From assembly GCA_031459935.1 (NCBI GenBank), contig JAVKHN010000041.1, forward strand, positions 1 to 17,701: 17,701 nucleotides of DNA. Reading direction: 5' to 3'. Position 1 is the first letter of the stretch, and each line of letters starts with the position of its first letter. Both the position numbers and the translations under genes were made by a program. This DNA is from Sysuimicrobium calidum. Lineage in GTDB: Bacteria > Sysuimicrobiota > Sysuimicrobiia > Sysuimicrobiales > Sysuimicrobiaceae. The notes under the pieces were generated by a model. The model did not search any database and had not been told where the DNA came from. It saw nothing but the letters and a program-made list of their open reading frames with translations. Below are positions 1-6,125 of this stretch, piece by piece.

Positions 1-804
1 GGTGGGAATGGGGGGCACGGTGATGGCATTCCCGTGAGCGCTGAGCCGATACACTTTGGCTTCCACCAGTGTAGGACCTTTGCCCTCCCGGGCGTGAGCC
101 ACGGCCTGTCCAACGATCCGATATACGGCAATGGGATCAGAACCATCCACGGTCACACCGGGCATGCTGTACGCTCTTGCCTTGATGGAGAGGTCCTCAC
201 CGGCCGCGGCATTGGCGTCTTCCAGCTCAATGCGGGTGTAGGCTTGATACTCGTTGTTTTCTAAAATGTATACGATAGGAAGTTTCCAGAGAGATGCGAT
301 GTTCAGGGATTCGTGGAAAGCTCCTTGCTTGGCAGCGCCATCTCCGAAGAAACAGAGGACCACCTGGTGAGTGTTTTTCACCTGGACGGCTAGGGCCACG
401 CCCGTGGCTTGAGGAATCACCTGGCCGACAATCCCGCTGGTGCCAAGGAATCCCCGTGTGGGATCAGCCAGATGCATGGATCCACCGTATCCCTTACAGA
501 GGCCTGCCTTCTTCCCGTAGATCTCGGCCATGATTTGACAGGTGGGAGTCCCGAGAGCGATGGGATAGCCATGACAGCGGTACGTGGACATAACGAAATC
601 GTTTGGCTGTAGGGTGGCCAGTGCACCAACGATGGTTGCCTCGGCTCCGTCGGCCAGGTGGGTGTGGCCGCGGATCATACCAGGATGATTTTCGAAGGTC
701 TGCTTCACTTGCTCCTCAAACCGGCGAATGCGGACCATCTGAGTGTACATCCAAAGGAGCTTCTCCCTGCTGGGGTACGGGAGAGGCTCAAATGTTTGGG
801 TCAT
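1..804 (-). CDS. Thiamine-diphosphate-dependent dehydrogenase E1 component, alpha subunit (partial, C-terminus off the left edge)
   Basis: This frame is open for 268 codons from an ATG at 804 to the window edge, so the C-terminus is missing. The protein belongs to the E1 alpha family (pyruvate, branched-chain 2-oxoacid or acetoin dehydrogenase). These enzymes decarboxylate a 2-oxo acid or cleave acetoin on thiamine diphosphate and pass the acyl group to a lipoyl domain. The cofactor motif is clear: GDGAAKQGAFHESLN at residues 154-168, followed by ENN at 182-184. GGSMHLAD (108-114) and the YRCHGYP region (75-81) also fit. A strong ribosome site (GGGAGGTG at 820-813) precedes the ATG. The start overlaps the stop of the upstream lipoyl gene by ATGA, which suggests translational coupling. 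The region where relatives carry a GHS.SDP-type loop reads AHGNAITVPP here, so the substrate is uncertain. The gene is less GC-rich than the rest of the window (23 of 60 bases are G or C at 241-300). The E1 beta, E2 and E3 genes, if linked, would lie beyond the edge. Confidence 0.9.
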   Translation of the reverse strand, partial: MTQTFEPLPYPSREKLLWMYTQMVRIRRFEEQVKQTFENHPGMIRGHTHLADGAEATIVGALATLQPNDFVMSTYRCHGYPIALGTPTCQIMAEIYGKKAGLCKGYGGSMHLADPTRGFLGTSGIVGQVIPQATGVALAVQVKNTHQVVLCFFGDGAAKQGAFHESLNIASLWKLPIVYILENNEYQAYTRIELEDANAAAGEDLSIKARAYSMPGVTVDGSDPIAVYRIVGQAVAHAREGKGPTLVEAKVYRLSAHGNAITVPPIPT

Positions 805-1058
805 GATCGTTTCACCTCCCCTACGTCGCCGATGTAGCCGAGCAGTGCCCCCACAGGAACCTCGGTATCCTCGGGAACGAGGATTTTCAGGAGGACACCC
901 CCTTCGGGGGCATCGAGGACATAGGTGACTTTCTCCGTCATGAGCTCCACGAGGGGCTCACCCTTGTGCACGGGCTCCCCCTCCCGTTTCAGCCATCGAA
1001 CTACGGAGGCCTTCGTAGTGCTCAGCCCCCCGGTTTTGGGAACGTAGAGGGGAATCAT
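801..1058 (-). CDS. Standalone lipoyl (biotin/lipoyl-attachment) domain protein
   Basis: This 85-residue protein is little more than one lipoyl domain of the kind found at the N-terminus of 2-oxoacid dehydrogenase E2 proteins. The order of elements fits: VRWLKREGEPVHKGEPLVEL (20-39), then the turn MTEKVT with Lys43 as the expected lipoylated residue, then DAPEGGVLLKILVPEDTEVPVG. There is no E3-binding or catalytic acyltransferase domain. It probably serves as a free swinging-arm carrier for the E1 alpha encoded immediately downstream (ATGA overlap), or works together with a separate E2 outside the window. I chose the ATG at 1058 because GGTGAGG (1070-1064) lies five bases upstream and the lipoyl fold starts at once. 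A GTG at 1178 would add 40 residues with no domain similarity and would lie upstream of the putative promoter at 1121-1130. Confidence 0.85.
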   Translation of the reverse strand: MIPLYVPKTGGLSTTKASVVRWLKREGEPVHKGEPLVELMTEKVTYVLDAPEGGVLLKILVPEDTEVPVGALLGYIGDVGEVKRS

Positions 1059-1484
1059 GGAAACCTCACCGGGCTCCGGTGCAGATGCAGGATTCAAAGA
1101 TGCGCCCCACCTTCTGTAAGGCTTATATAAGGGGTGGGGGACGACGAACTCCGCGTCGGGAAGAGAAATACGCTCCACCTACCTCAGTACTCCCGAAGGG
1201 GAGGGATGTCAATGGAGCGAGTGGATCATCGGGCTTAGTGCGTGGGATGGAGGGTGGCTGCAAGCTGTGGCCCGGTAGAGACCCTCTCAAGGAGGCGGGG
1301 GCTGGTGGGTTTTGAAAGGGTGTGTCCGGGCCCTGGCCCGCGGTGGCTGCAGAGGGACCGGCGCGGTTGGGGGCTGGTCTCTGCCTGGACCGATGGCGGA
1401 GGCCGTTGTACCCTGGTGTCGCTGTCTATGCGCCCGGGAGGAAGTCGGGTGCGTGGGTCGAATCCTCCATAAGGGAGAGGAAGC
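1059..1484. other. Intergenic region between divergent genes, GC-rich and foldable, no convincing gene
   Basis: No convincing coding frame is found here. The frames that are open look like GC-driven shadows. Visible items are the AT-rich word at 1123-1130, a small hairpin CTCCC-GAAG-GGGAG at 1190-1203, and a plus-strand stretch at about 1291-1468 that could fold into one long rod. In that rod GGAGG (1291-1295) pairs with CCTCC (1464-1468), AGGGT near 1317 pairs with ACCCT near 1412, and an inner stem joins GCAGAGGGACC (1349-1359) to GGTCTCTGC (1376-1384). The length of about 178 bases and the rod shape resemble 6S RNA, but no conserved 6S sequence was recognised. It could equally be the 5' leader of the gene at 1485 or chance pairing in GC-rich DNA. 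Confidence 0.3.
1121..1130 (-). promoter_or_regulatory. Possible -10 region for the lipoyl/E1 alpha operon
   Basis: The palindromic TTATATAA at 1123-1130 is the only strongly AT-rich word in this stretch. It lies about 65 bases upstream of the lipoyl gene start and resembles a sigma-70 -10 element. No good -35 hexamer is found at the usual distance on either strand, so the assignment is weak. Confidence 0.3.
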
Positions 1485-1919
1485 ATGCCACCGAAGCTGG
1501 AGGCTCAGGACAAGCGGTATCTGGCGGGGATCATCCATCAGACCTGGCGCGCCTGCCAGGGATTCGTGACCCTGGTGATGGAGCGGGGGGCGGAGGATGC
1601 GTACTTCGTACTGGATGAGTTGAACGAGTGGGCCACACAGCAGCGGCGGCGGCTCTCCAGGGAGGGGGCCCGCCGTCCTGTGGGCATCAGCCTGCAGGGG
1701 CTGCGGATCGGACGGGAGCTGCTGGAGGACATCAGCACCTTCTGCGGTGCCATCGGTGACATGCTGGCCCGCCTGCAGTACGGTCCCCTGAGCCCCGAAG
1801 AGGTCGAGGAGGAATGCCTGGAGATCATCGACGGATTCGTGGCTTGGACCAACCGCATGGCCACGCAGCTGGGACTCCAGCGCAACCTGCGGCCGCAGGC
1901 CATCTGGTACGAACGATAA
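1485..1919 (+). CDS. Uncharacterised small protein, mostly helical
   Basis: I do not recognise this 144-residue protein. It has an ATG start preceded by a reasonable ribosome site (GGGAGAGG, four bases upstream) and codon usage like the GC-rich genes nearby. The composition is strongly amphipathic and probably all-helical. It has no signal peptide, membrane segment or recognisable catalytic motif. Notable pieces are WRACQGFVTLVMERG near residues 21-35, an acidic EEVEEECLEIID run near 105-116, and a C-terminus rich in W, N and Q. It may be a cytoplasmic adaptor or a small helical-bundle protein. Its stop lies four bases from the stop of the convergent minus-strand gene, with no separate terminator between them. 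Confidence 0.7.
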   Translation: MPPKLEAQDKRYLAGIIHQTWRACQGFVTLVMERGAEDAYFVLDELNEWATQQRRRLSREGARRPVGISLQGLRIGRELLEDISTFCGAIGDMLARLQYGPLSPEEVEEECLEIIDGFVAWTNRMATQLGLQRNLRPQAIWYER

Positions 1920-1923
1920 GGGC

Positions 1924-2541
1924 TCAGTGAGTTCCCTGCACGGCCTGCACGGGCTGGGTGGCCTGCTGGATCCGTTCCTCCGCCTCGTCGAGAAACCTGC
2001 GACACACCTGCCGGACGGGCGTGGGGCCGTCGTGGGCCACACGCCGTACCAGCCACGCAAGGTGATCGTAGAGGTGCCAGGCCTCGTCGTCCCGCAGCCG
2101 CCGCTCCCCCAGGGCAAGCTGCAGGAAGCCCCGCACCGCGGAGGTCACCGCGGCCGCGTAATCCGCGGGGTCCACGATGTAGCGCTCCCCACGGTCCGGG
2201 ACTTCCACCACGATGGCCCCGCCCCGATGGTAGATCCCCAGATCGTGATAGCCACAGCAGTCCATGCCGCACTCCGCCACAAAGAGGGGAGCCGCGTAGG
2301 GATCCTCCGGGTCCAGGACAGGGCGGTGATCCGCTAGGAGGGTGAGGACGAGACCCTGGGTGGCCTCGAAGAGGGAGTAGGTTCCGTAGGAGGCGTCCTG
2401 GGAGGGGATCCCCTGGGATCGCGCGCACTCCCCGAGCAGGAGTACCGGCTGTCCATCGAGCTCCAGGGAGAAGAGGCACGGCAGGGCCTCCAGGTCCTCT
2501 CCCGTGTCCACGATCTCCAGAGTGATGGCGATCCGGCTCAC
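1924..2541 (-). CDS. Uncharacterised protein with a CGMDCCGYH motif
   Basis: This 205-residue protein of unknown function starts at a GTG at 2541. An upstream ATG at 2549 is out of frame and stops after three codons. The N-terminal half looks beta-rich (VLLLGECARSQGIPSQDASY). The middle carries a striking CGMDCCGYHDLGIYHRGG stretch at about residues 91-108, with three Cys and two His that could bind a metal or form disulfides. The C-terminal third is helical (DDEAWHLYDHLAWLVRR and following). No signal peptide is seen. It lies 46 bases downstream of terC on the same strand, so it may be co-transcribed and thereby placed under the manganese riboswitch, but a GC-rich hairpin in the gap could reduce read-through. 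Confidence 0.7.
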   Translation of the reverse strand: MSRIAITLEIVDTGEDLEALPCLFSLELDGQPVLLLGECARSQGIPSQDASYGTYSLFEATQGLVLTLLADHRPVLDPEDPYAAPLFVAECGMDCCGYHDLGIYHRGGAIVVEVPDRGERYIVDPADYAAAVTSAVRGFLQLALGERRLRDDEAWHLYDHLAWLVRRVAHDGPTPVRQVCRRFLDEAEERIQQATQPVQAVQGTH

Positions 2542-2568
2542 GGTATCATCTTACCGCGTCTCACAACC

Positions 2569-2582
2569 CCGCGGAACCGCGG
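2569..2582 (-). terminator. GC-rich hairpin between terC and the downstream gene
   Basis: CCGCG, the loop GTTC and CGCGG form a perfect five-pair stem 6 bases after the terC stop. There is no following T-run, so it is at most a weak or partial terminator or an mRNA-stabilising hairpin. Confidence 0.3.
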
Positions 2583-2587
2583 CCCGG

Positions 2588-3535
2588 CTACTCGTGGTAG
2601 GAGACCGAGGGATCCGGAGCCTCCGGCGCCGGGATCAGACGGGAGGCGAGCACGCTGCCCACTAGGATGGTGGCCACCACCCCCAGGGAGACCCCGATGG
2701 GGATCCTGTAGAGGTCCGCGATGAGCATCTTCCCCCCGATGAACATGAGGACCACGGAGAGCCCGTACTTCAGATACCGGAACATCTCCATGATCCCGGC
2801 CAGCGCGAAGAAGAGGGCCCGCAGGCCCAGGATCGCGAAGATGTTGGAGGTGTAGGCAACAAAGAGGTCGTGGGTGATGGCCAGCACCGCGGGAATGGAG
2901 TCGATGGCGAACATCAGATCGGTACTCTCCACCACGGCTACCACTAGGAAGAGGGGGGTGGCCCACAGCCGGCCATCCCTCCGCTCGAAGAACCGGCCCC
3001 GGCCGTAGTCCTGCGTGACGGGGAGGTAGCGCCGCACGAGGTGCAGGACCCGGTTCCGGGAGGGGTCCACCGGCTCGTCGTCCCGGTGGCGGAGGAGCTT
3101 CCAGCCCGTGTAGACCAGCAGGGCTCCGAAGAAGTACAGGATCCAGTGGAAGAGGTGCACCAGGGTCACGCCCACGACGATGAGGGTGGCCCGCATCACC
3201 ACCGCGCCCAGCACTCCCCACAGGAGCACCCTGGGTTGGAGGTGGCCCGGCACCCCAAAATATGTGAAGATAACGAGGAAGACGAAGAGATTGTCCACGC
3301 TGAGGGCTTTCTCCACGAGGTAAGCGGTGAGCCACTCCATTCCCCGCTGGGGCCCCTCCAGGACCCACACGCCCGCGTTGAACAGGAGCGCGGCCACGAT
3401 CCACACCACGCTCCAGACCACCGCCTCTCGCAGGGAGAGCTTGTGGGGGGTGCGCTGGAACACGCCCAGGTCCACCGCCAGCATCCCTGCCACCACCACG
3501 TGGAACACGATCCAGAGGATCGTCTCGATGCCCAT
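2588..3535 (-). CDS. terC: TerC/Alx-family integral membrane protein, predicted manganese exporter
   Basis: This is a full-length TerC-family protein of 315 residues. The family signatures are EKALSVDNLFVF (75-86) and ESTDLMFAIDSIPAVLAIT (203-221). These acidic residues lie within membrane segments and are thought to bind the metal. About seven to nine hydrophobic helices are visible, and a charged cytoplasmic loop (RHRDDEPVDPSRNR, about 149-162) separates the two halves. Members such as E. coli Alx and B. subtilis MeeF/MeeY are linked to Mn2+ export and to loading of secreted metalloenzymes. I chose the ATG at 3535, which has GGAG seven bases upstream. A longer reading from TTG at 3568 would start inside the T-run of the leader terminator and add only 11 poorly conserved residues. 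Expression is probably controlled by the yybP-ykoY riboswitch in the leader. Confidence 0.93.
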   Translation of the reverse strand: MGIETILWIVFHVVVAGMLAVDLGVFQRTPHKLSLREAVVWSVVWIVAALLFNAGVWVLEGPQRGMEWLTAYLVEKALSVDNLFVFLVIFTYFGVPGHLQPRVLLWGVLGAVVMRATLIVVGVTLVHLFHWILYFFGALLVYTGWKLLRHRDDEPVDPSRNRVLHLVRRYLPVTQDYGRGRFFERRDGRLWATPLFLVVAVVESTDLMFAIDSIPAVLAITHDLFVAYTSNIFAILGLRALFFALAGIMEMFRYLKYGLSVVLMFIGGKMLIADLYRIPIGVSLGVVATILVGSVLASRLIPAPEAPDPSVSYHE

Positions 3536-3566
3536 CTCTCCGCTCCGTCTCCGGAATCCGACCCGC

Positions 3567-3602
3567 AAAACAAAAGACCCCCGGCAGCAGCGCCGGAGGT
3601 CT
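3567..3602 (-). terminator. Intrinsic terminator in the terC leader, expression platform of the riboswitch
   Basis: On the minus strand AGACCTCCGGC (3602-3592) pairs over 11 positions with GCCGGGGGTCT (3585-3575), with one G-U pair and a six-base loop. The run TTTTGTTTT follows down to 3567. The 5' arm of this terminator contains the conserved AGACC end of the aptamer, so aptamer formation and terminator formation are mutually exclusive. Confidence 0.88.
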
Positions 3603-3716
3603 CACCGTGCGGCAGCACCACAGGCCCAGCCGGGCGATTTCCTGGATCGCCGTCCTGACGACCGGGCCGCAGCGGCCCTCTTGCGCGAGCCGCCGCCGGT
3701 TACTCCCCTCAGCCCC
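3596..3716 (-). promoter_or_regulatory. yybP-ykoY manganese riboswitch upstream of terC
   Basis: The minus-strand leader shows the family's conserved elements in order: GAGGGGAGTAACC (3710-3698), a GC-rich arm, CGTCAGGACG, a hairpin GGCGAT/ATCGCC, CCGGCTGGGCC, and finally GGTGAGACCTC (to 3596). P1 forms between GAGG (3710-3707) and CCTC (3599-3596). The yybP-ykoY class senses Mn2+ and very often precedes terC/alx or Mn-exporting ATPase genes. Binding stabilises P1 and the docked loops, which frees the transcript from the overlapping terminator, so this switch should turn terC on when manganese is high. Position, gene partner and motifs all agree. I could not run a covariance model. Confidence 0.87.
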
Positions 3717-3737
3717 GCGCCCCGCGAGGCCACCAAA

Positions 3738-3766
3738 ACCTTACCGGTGGTATCTCCGGCGGTCAA
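3738..3766 (-). promoter_or_regulatory. Sigma-70-type promoter for the riboswitch-terC unit
   Basis: TTGACC (3766-3761) and TAAGGT (3743-3738) are separated by exactly 17 bases, which places the transcript start near 3731, just upstream of the aptamer. The -35 element lies only 15 bases in front of the glmU start codon on the opposite strand. Confidence 0.65.
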
Positions 3767-3781
3767 TACGGGAGGTCTGGC

Positions 3782-5149
3782 ATGAGCGTGGCGGCGGTGG
3801 TTCTGGCGGCAGGGCAGGGCAAGCGCATGCGCTCCCGCCTTCCCAAGGTCCTCCATCCCCTTTGCGGTCGCCCCTTGCTCCTGTACGTCCTGGAAGCCCT
3901 GCAGCCCCTGGTGCAGGGCCCCCTCGTGGTGGTGGTCGGCGAGGGGGCGGAGCGTGTGCGGGCGGTGCTCCCGGATGGGGTGTCCGTGGCGGTTCAGGAC
4001 CGACCCCTCGGCACGGGGCACGCGGTGGCCTGCGCCCTGCCTCACCTGGAGGGACTCGAGGGTCCCGTGATCGTGGCCTACGGCGATATCCCGCTCGTCC
4101 GGACAGCCACCTTCCGGCTCCTGGTGGAGCGGCATGCGCAGGAGGGCAACGCTGCCACTCTGGTGAGTGCCCGGGTGCCGGATCCCACGGGCTACGGCCG
4201 GGTGATCCGCCGGGCGGATGGTACCCTGGATCGGGTGGTGGAGGAGGCGGATGCCACGCCAGAGGAGCGAGCGGTTTTGGAGGTGAACACAGGACTCGGG
4301 TGCTTCGAGGTGAAAGCACTGAGGGAGGTCCTTCCCCGCATCCGTGCGGATAACGCCCAGGGGGAGTATTATCTCACCGACGCCTTCCGGCTCCTCCGGG
4401 AGGGAGGGAGCCGGGTGGGGATTTTGCAGGTGCGGGAGGCGGAGGAGGTCATGGGGATCAATACGAGGAAGGAGCTCGCGCAGGCGGAGGCGGAGATGCG
4501 CCGGCGGATCCTGGAGGAACTGATGGCGTCCGGGGTTACCGTGGTGGACCCCGCCACCACCTACGTGGACTCCCGGGCCCGGATCGGCCCGGACACCGTG
4601 GTCCACCCCTTCACCGTGATCGAGGGAGAGACCACGGTGGGCCGCGGATGCGTCCTGGGGCCGGGCGCCCATCTCATCTCCGCCCGTCTGGGGGACGGGG
4701 TCCGGGTGTGGTGGTCCGTGGTGGAACACAGTGAGATCGGGGAAGGGTCCCGGGTAGGGCCGTACGCGCACCTGCGGCCCGGGTGCGTGCTGGGCCGGGG
4801 TGTGGAGGTGGGCAACTTCGCGGAGCTGAAGAACGCTCGGGTGGGGGACCGCACGAAGGTTCACCATGTCTCCTACCTGGGGGATGCTCTGGTGGGGCAG
4901 GAAGTGAACATCGGGGCAGGGACGGTGACCTGCAATCTGCGGTATGGTGTAGTTGGGAAGCAGCAGACGGTGATCGAGGACGGTGCCTTCATCGGCAGCG
5001 ATACCATGCTCCAGGCCCCGGTACGGGTAGGTGCGGGAGCGGTGACGGGGGCGGGCACGGTGGTGACCCACGATCTCCCGCCGGGTGCGGTGGCGGTGGG
5101 GGTCCCCGCCCGGGTGATCCGCACCGTGGAACCGAAGTCGGAAAGATGA
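3782..5149 (+). CDS. glmU: Bifunctional GlmU: GlcN-1-phosphate acetyltransferase / GlcNAc-1-phosphate uridylyltransferase
   Basis: GlmU makes UDP-GlcNAc, the precursor of peptidoglycan and other envelope glycans, by acetylating GlcN-1-P and then coupling it to UTP. At 455 residues it has normal length. The N-terminal uridylyltransferase shows LAAGQGKRMRS (8-18), PKVLH (21-25), QDRPLGTGHAV (72-82) and YGDIPLV (100-106). The C-terminal left-handed beta-helix spans about 255-445. Residues expected for sugar-phosphate binding are present (R332, K350, Y365, N376, K393), as is the catalytic His in KVHHVSYLGD (H362). One oddity is that the usual TCNYDG is TCNLRYG here, which replaces a tyrosine near the acetyl-CoA site. 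A good ribosome site (GGGAGGT) precedes the ATG. The stop overlaps prs by ATGA. No clear glmU promoter was found. The upstream DNA is the antisense of the terC riboswitch. Confidence 0.97.
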   Translation: MSVAAVVLAAGQGKRMRSRLPKVLHPLCGRPLLLYVLEALQPLVQGPLVVVVGEGAERVRAVLPDGVSVAVQDRPLGTGHAVACALPHLEGLEGPVIVAYGDIPLVRTATFRLLVERHAQEGNAATLVSARVPDPTGYGRVIRRADGTLDRVVEEADATPEERAVLEVNTGLGCFEVKALREVLPRIRADNAQGEYYLTDAFRLLREGGSRVGILQVREAEEVMGINTRKELAQAEAEMRRRILEELMASGVTVVDPATTYVDSRARIGPDTVVHPFTVIEGETTVGRGCVLGPGAHLISARLGDGVRVWWSVVEHSEIGEGSRVGPYAHLRPGCVLGRGVEVGNFAELKNARVGDRTKVHHVSYLGDALVGQEVNIGAGTVTCNLRYGVVGKQQTVIEDGAFIGSDTMLQAPVRVGAGAVTGAGTVVTHDLPPGAVAVGVPARVIRTVEPKSER

Positions 5150-6117
5150 GACGGGACTCCCCCAAGCTCTTCGCCGGTACCGCGAATGTGGCCCTGGCCC
5201 GGCGGGTGGCCACGTATCTGGATGTGCCGCTTGCGGAGATGGTGGTCTCCCGCTTTCCGGACGGGGAGGTCCGGGTGCGGATCGACGAGAGCGTTCGCGG
5301 GCAGGACTGCTTCCTCCTCCAGCCCACCTGCCCGCCCGTGAACGAGAACCTGGTGGAGACCCTGGTGATCCTGGATGCTCTGCGGCGGGCCTCCGCCCGC
5401 CGGATCACCGCGGTGATCCCCTACTTCGGGTACGCCCGGCAGGACCGGAAGTTGGGCCCCCGGGAGCCCATCTCCGCGAAGCTGGTGGCGAACCTGCTCA
5501 CAAGAGCGGGCGCGGACCACATCCTCTGCGTGGACCTCCACGCGGGGCAGGTGGCGGGCTTCTTCGATATCCCCCTCGATCACCTCAGTGCCCGTAACCT
5601 CTTCGCGGACTACTTCCTCCGCAAGGGCCTGAGCAACGTGGTGGTGGTCTCTCCCGATATCGGAGGTCTCAAGCGGGCCCGGGACTTCGCCCGGGCCTTC
5701 GAAGCGCCCGTGGCGGTCTGTGACAAACGCCGGGACCAGCCCAACCAGGTGAGCGAGATCGTTCACGTGATCGGGAAGGTGTACCGGCGCACCGCCATCC
5801 TGGTGGACGACATCGTGGACACCGCGGGGACCCTTGTGGCCGCCGCGGAGGCTCTGGTGCGTCGGGGTGTGACGGAGATCTACGCCTGCTGCACCCACCC
5901 TGTTCTCTCGGATCCCGCGGTGGAGCGCATCCAGGCAAGCCCCATCCGGGAGCTGGTGGTCACGGACTCCATCCCCATTCCACCTCGCAAGCGTATCGAG
6001 AAGATCCGGGTCATCTCCATCGCGCGTTTGGTGGCCGAAGCGATCCTGAGCATTCACGAGAATACCTCCGTGAGCGAGCTGCTGGAGGAGCCGCAGCCCG
6101 CGGAGGTGATCCTGTAG
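5146..6117 (+). CDS. prs: Ribose-phosphate pyrophosphokinase (PRPP synthetase)
   Basis: Prs transfers pyrophosphate from ATP to ribose-5-phosphate to give PRPP for nucleotide, His and Trp synthesis. The 323-residue protein has the class I layout: FPDGEVRVRI (37-46), YFGYARQDRK (93-102), the catalytic His in VDLHAGQ (132), VVVSPDIGGLKRAR (166-179), and the PRPP loop VDDIVDTAGT (220-229). The frame is open far upstream inside glmU, but the ATG at 5146 is the right start because the family homology begins there and it forms an ATGA overlap with the glmU stop. glmU followed by prs is a classic Firmicutes gene order. It is followed eight bases later by the glycosyltransferase gene. Confidence 0.97.
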   Translation: MRRDSPKLFAGTANVALARRVATYLDVPLAEMVVSRFPDGEVRVRIDESVRGQDCFLLQPTCPPVNENLVETLVILDALRRASARRITAVIPYFGYARQDRKLGPREPISAKLVANLLTRAGADHILCVDLHAGQVAGFFDIPLDHLSARNLFADYFLRKGLSNVVVVSPDIGGLKRARDFARAFEAPVAVCDKRRDQPNQVSEIVHVIGKVYRRTAILVDDIVDTAGTLVAAAEALVRRGVTEIYACCTHPVLSDPAVERIQASPIRELVVTDSIPIPPRKRIEKIRVISIARLVAEAILSIHENTSVSELLEEPQPAEVIL

Positions 6118-6125
6118 GAGGAAGC

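Noticed and set aside
1447..1468. GGGTCGAATCCTCC, tRNA-like 3' end
   Set aside because: The stem-loop spacing does not fit a T-arm, and no cloverleaf can be completed upstream.
1287..2479. Long minus-strand frames overlapping the gene at 1485-1919
   Set aside because: They have Arg/Pro/Gly/Ser-rich, low-complexity composition typical of antisense frames in GC-rich DNA, and they conflict with the better supported genes at 1485-1919 and 1924-2541.
3535..3568. TTG start at 3568 for terC
   Set aside because: It lies in the T-run of the leader terminator and adds only a poorly conserved basic extension. The ATG at 3535 has a well-spaced GGAG.
3602..5071. A 489-codon minus-strand frame antisense to glmU
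   Set aside because: It is His/Pro/Gly/Arg-rich with no recognisable domain and lies wholly opposite a clearly conserved glmU and the terC riboswitch.
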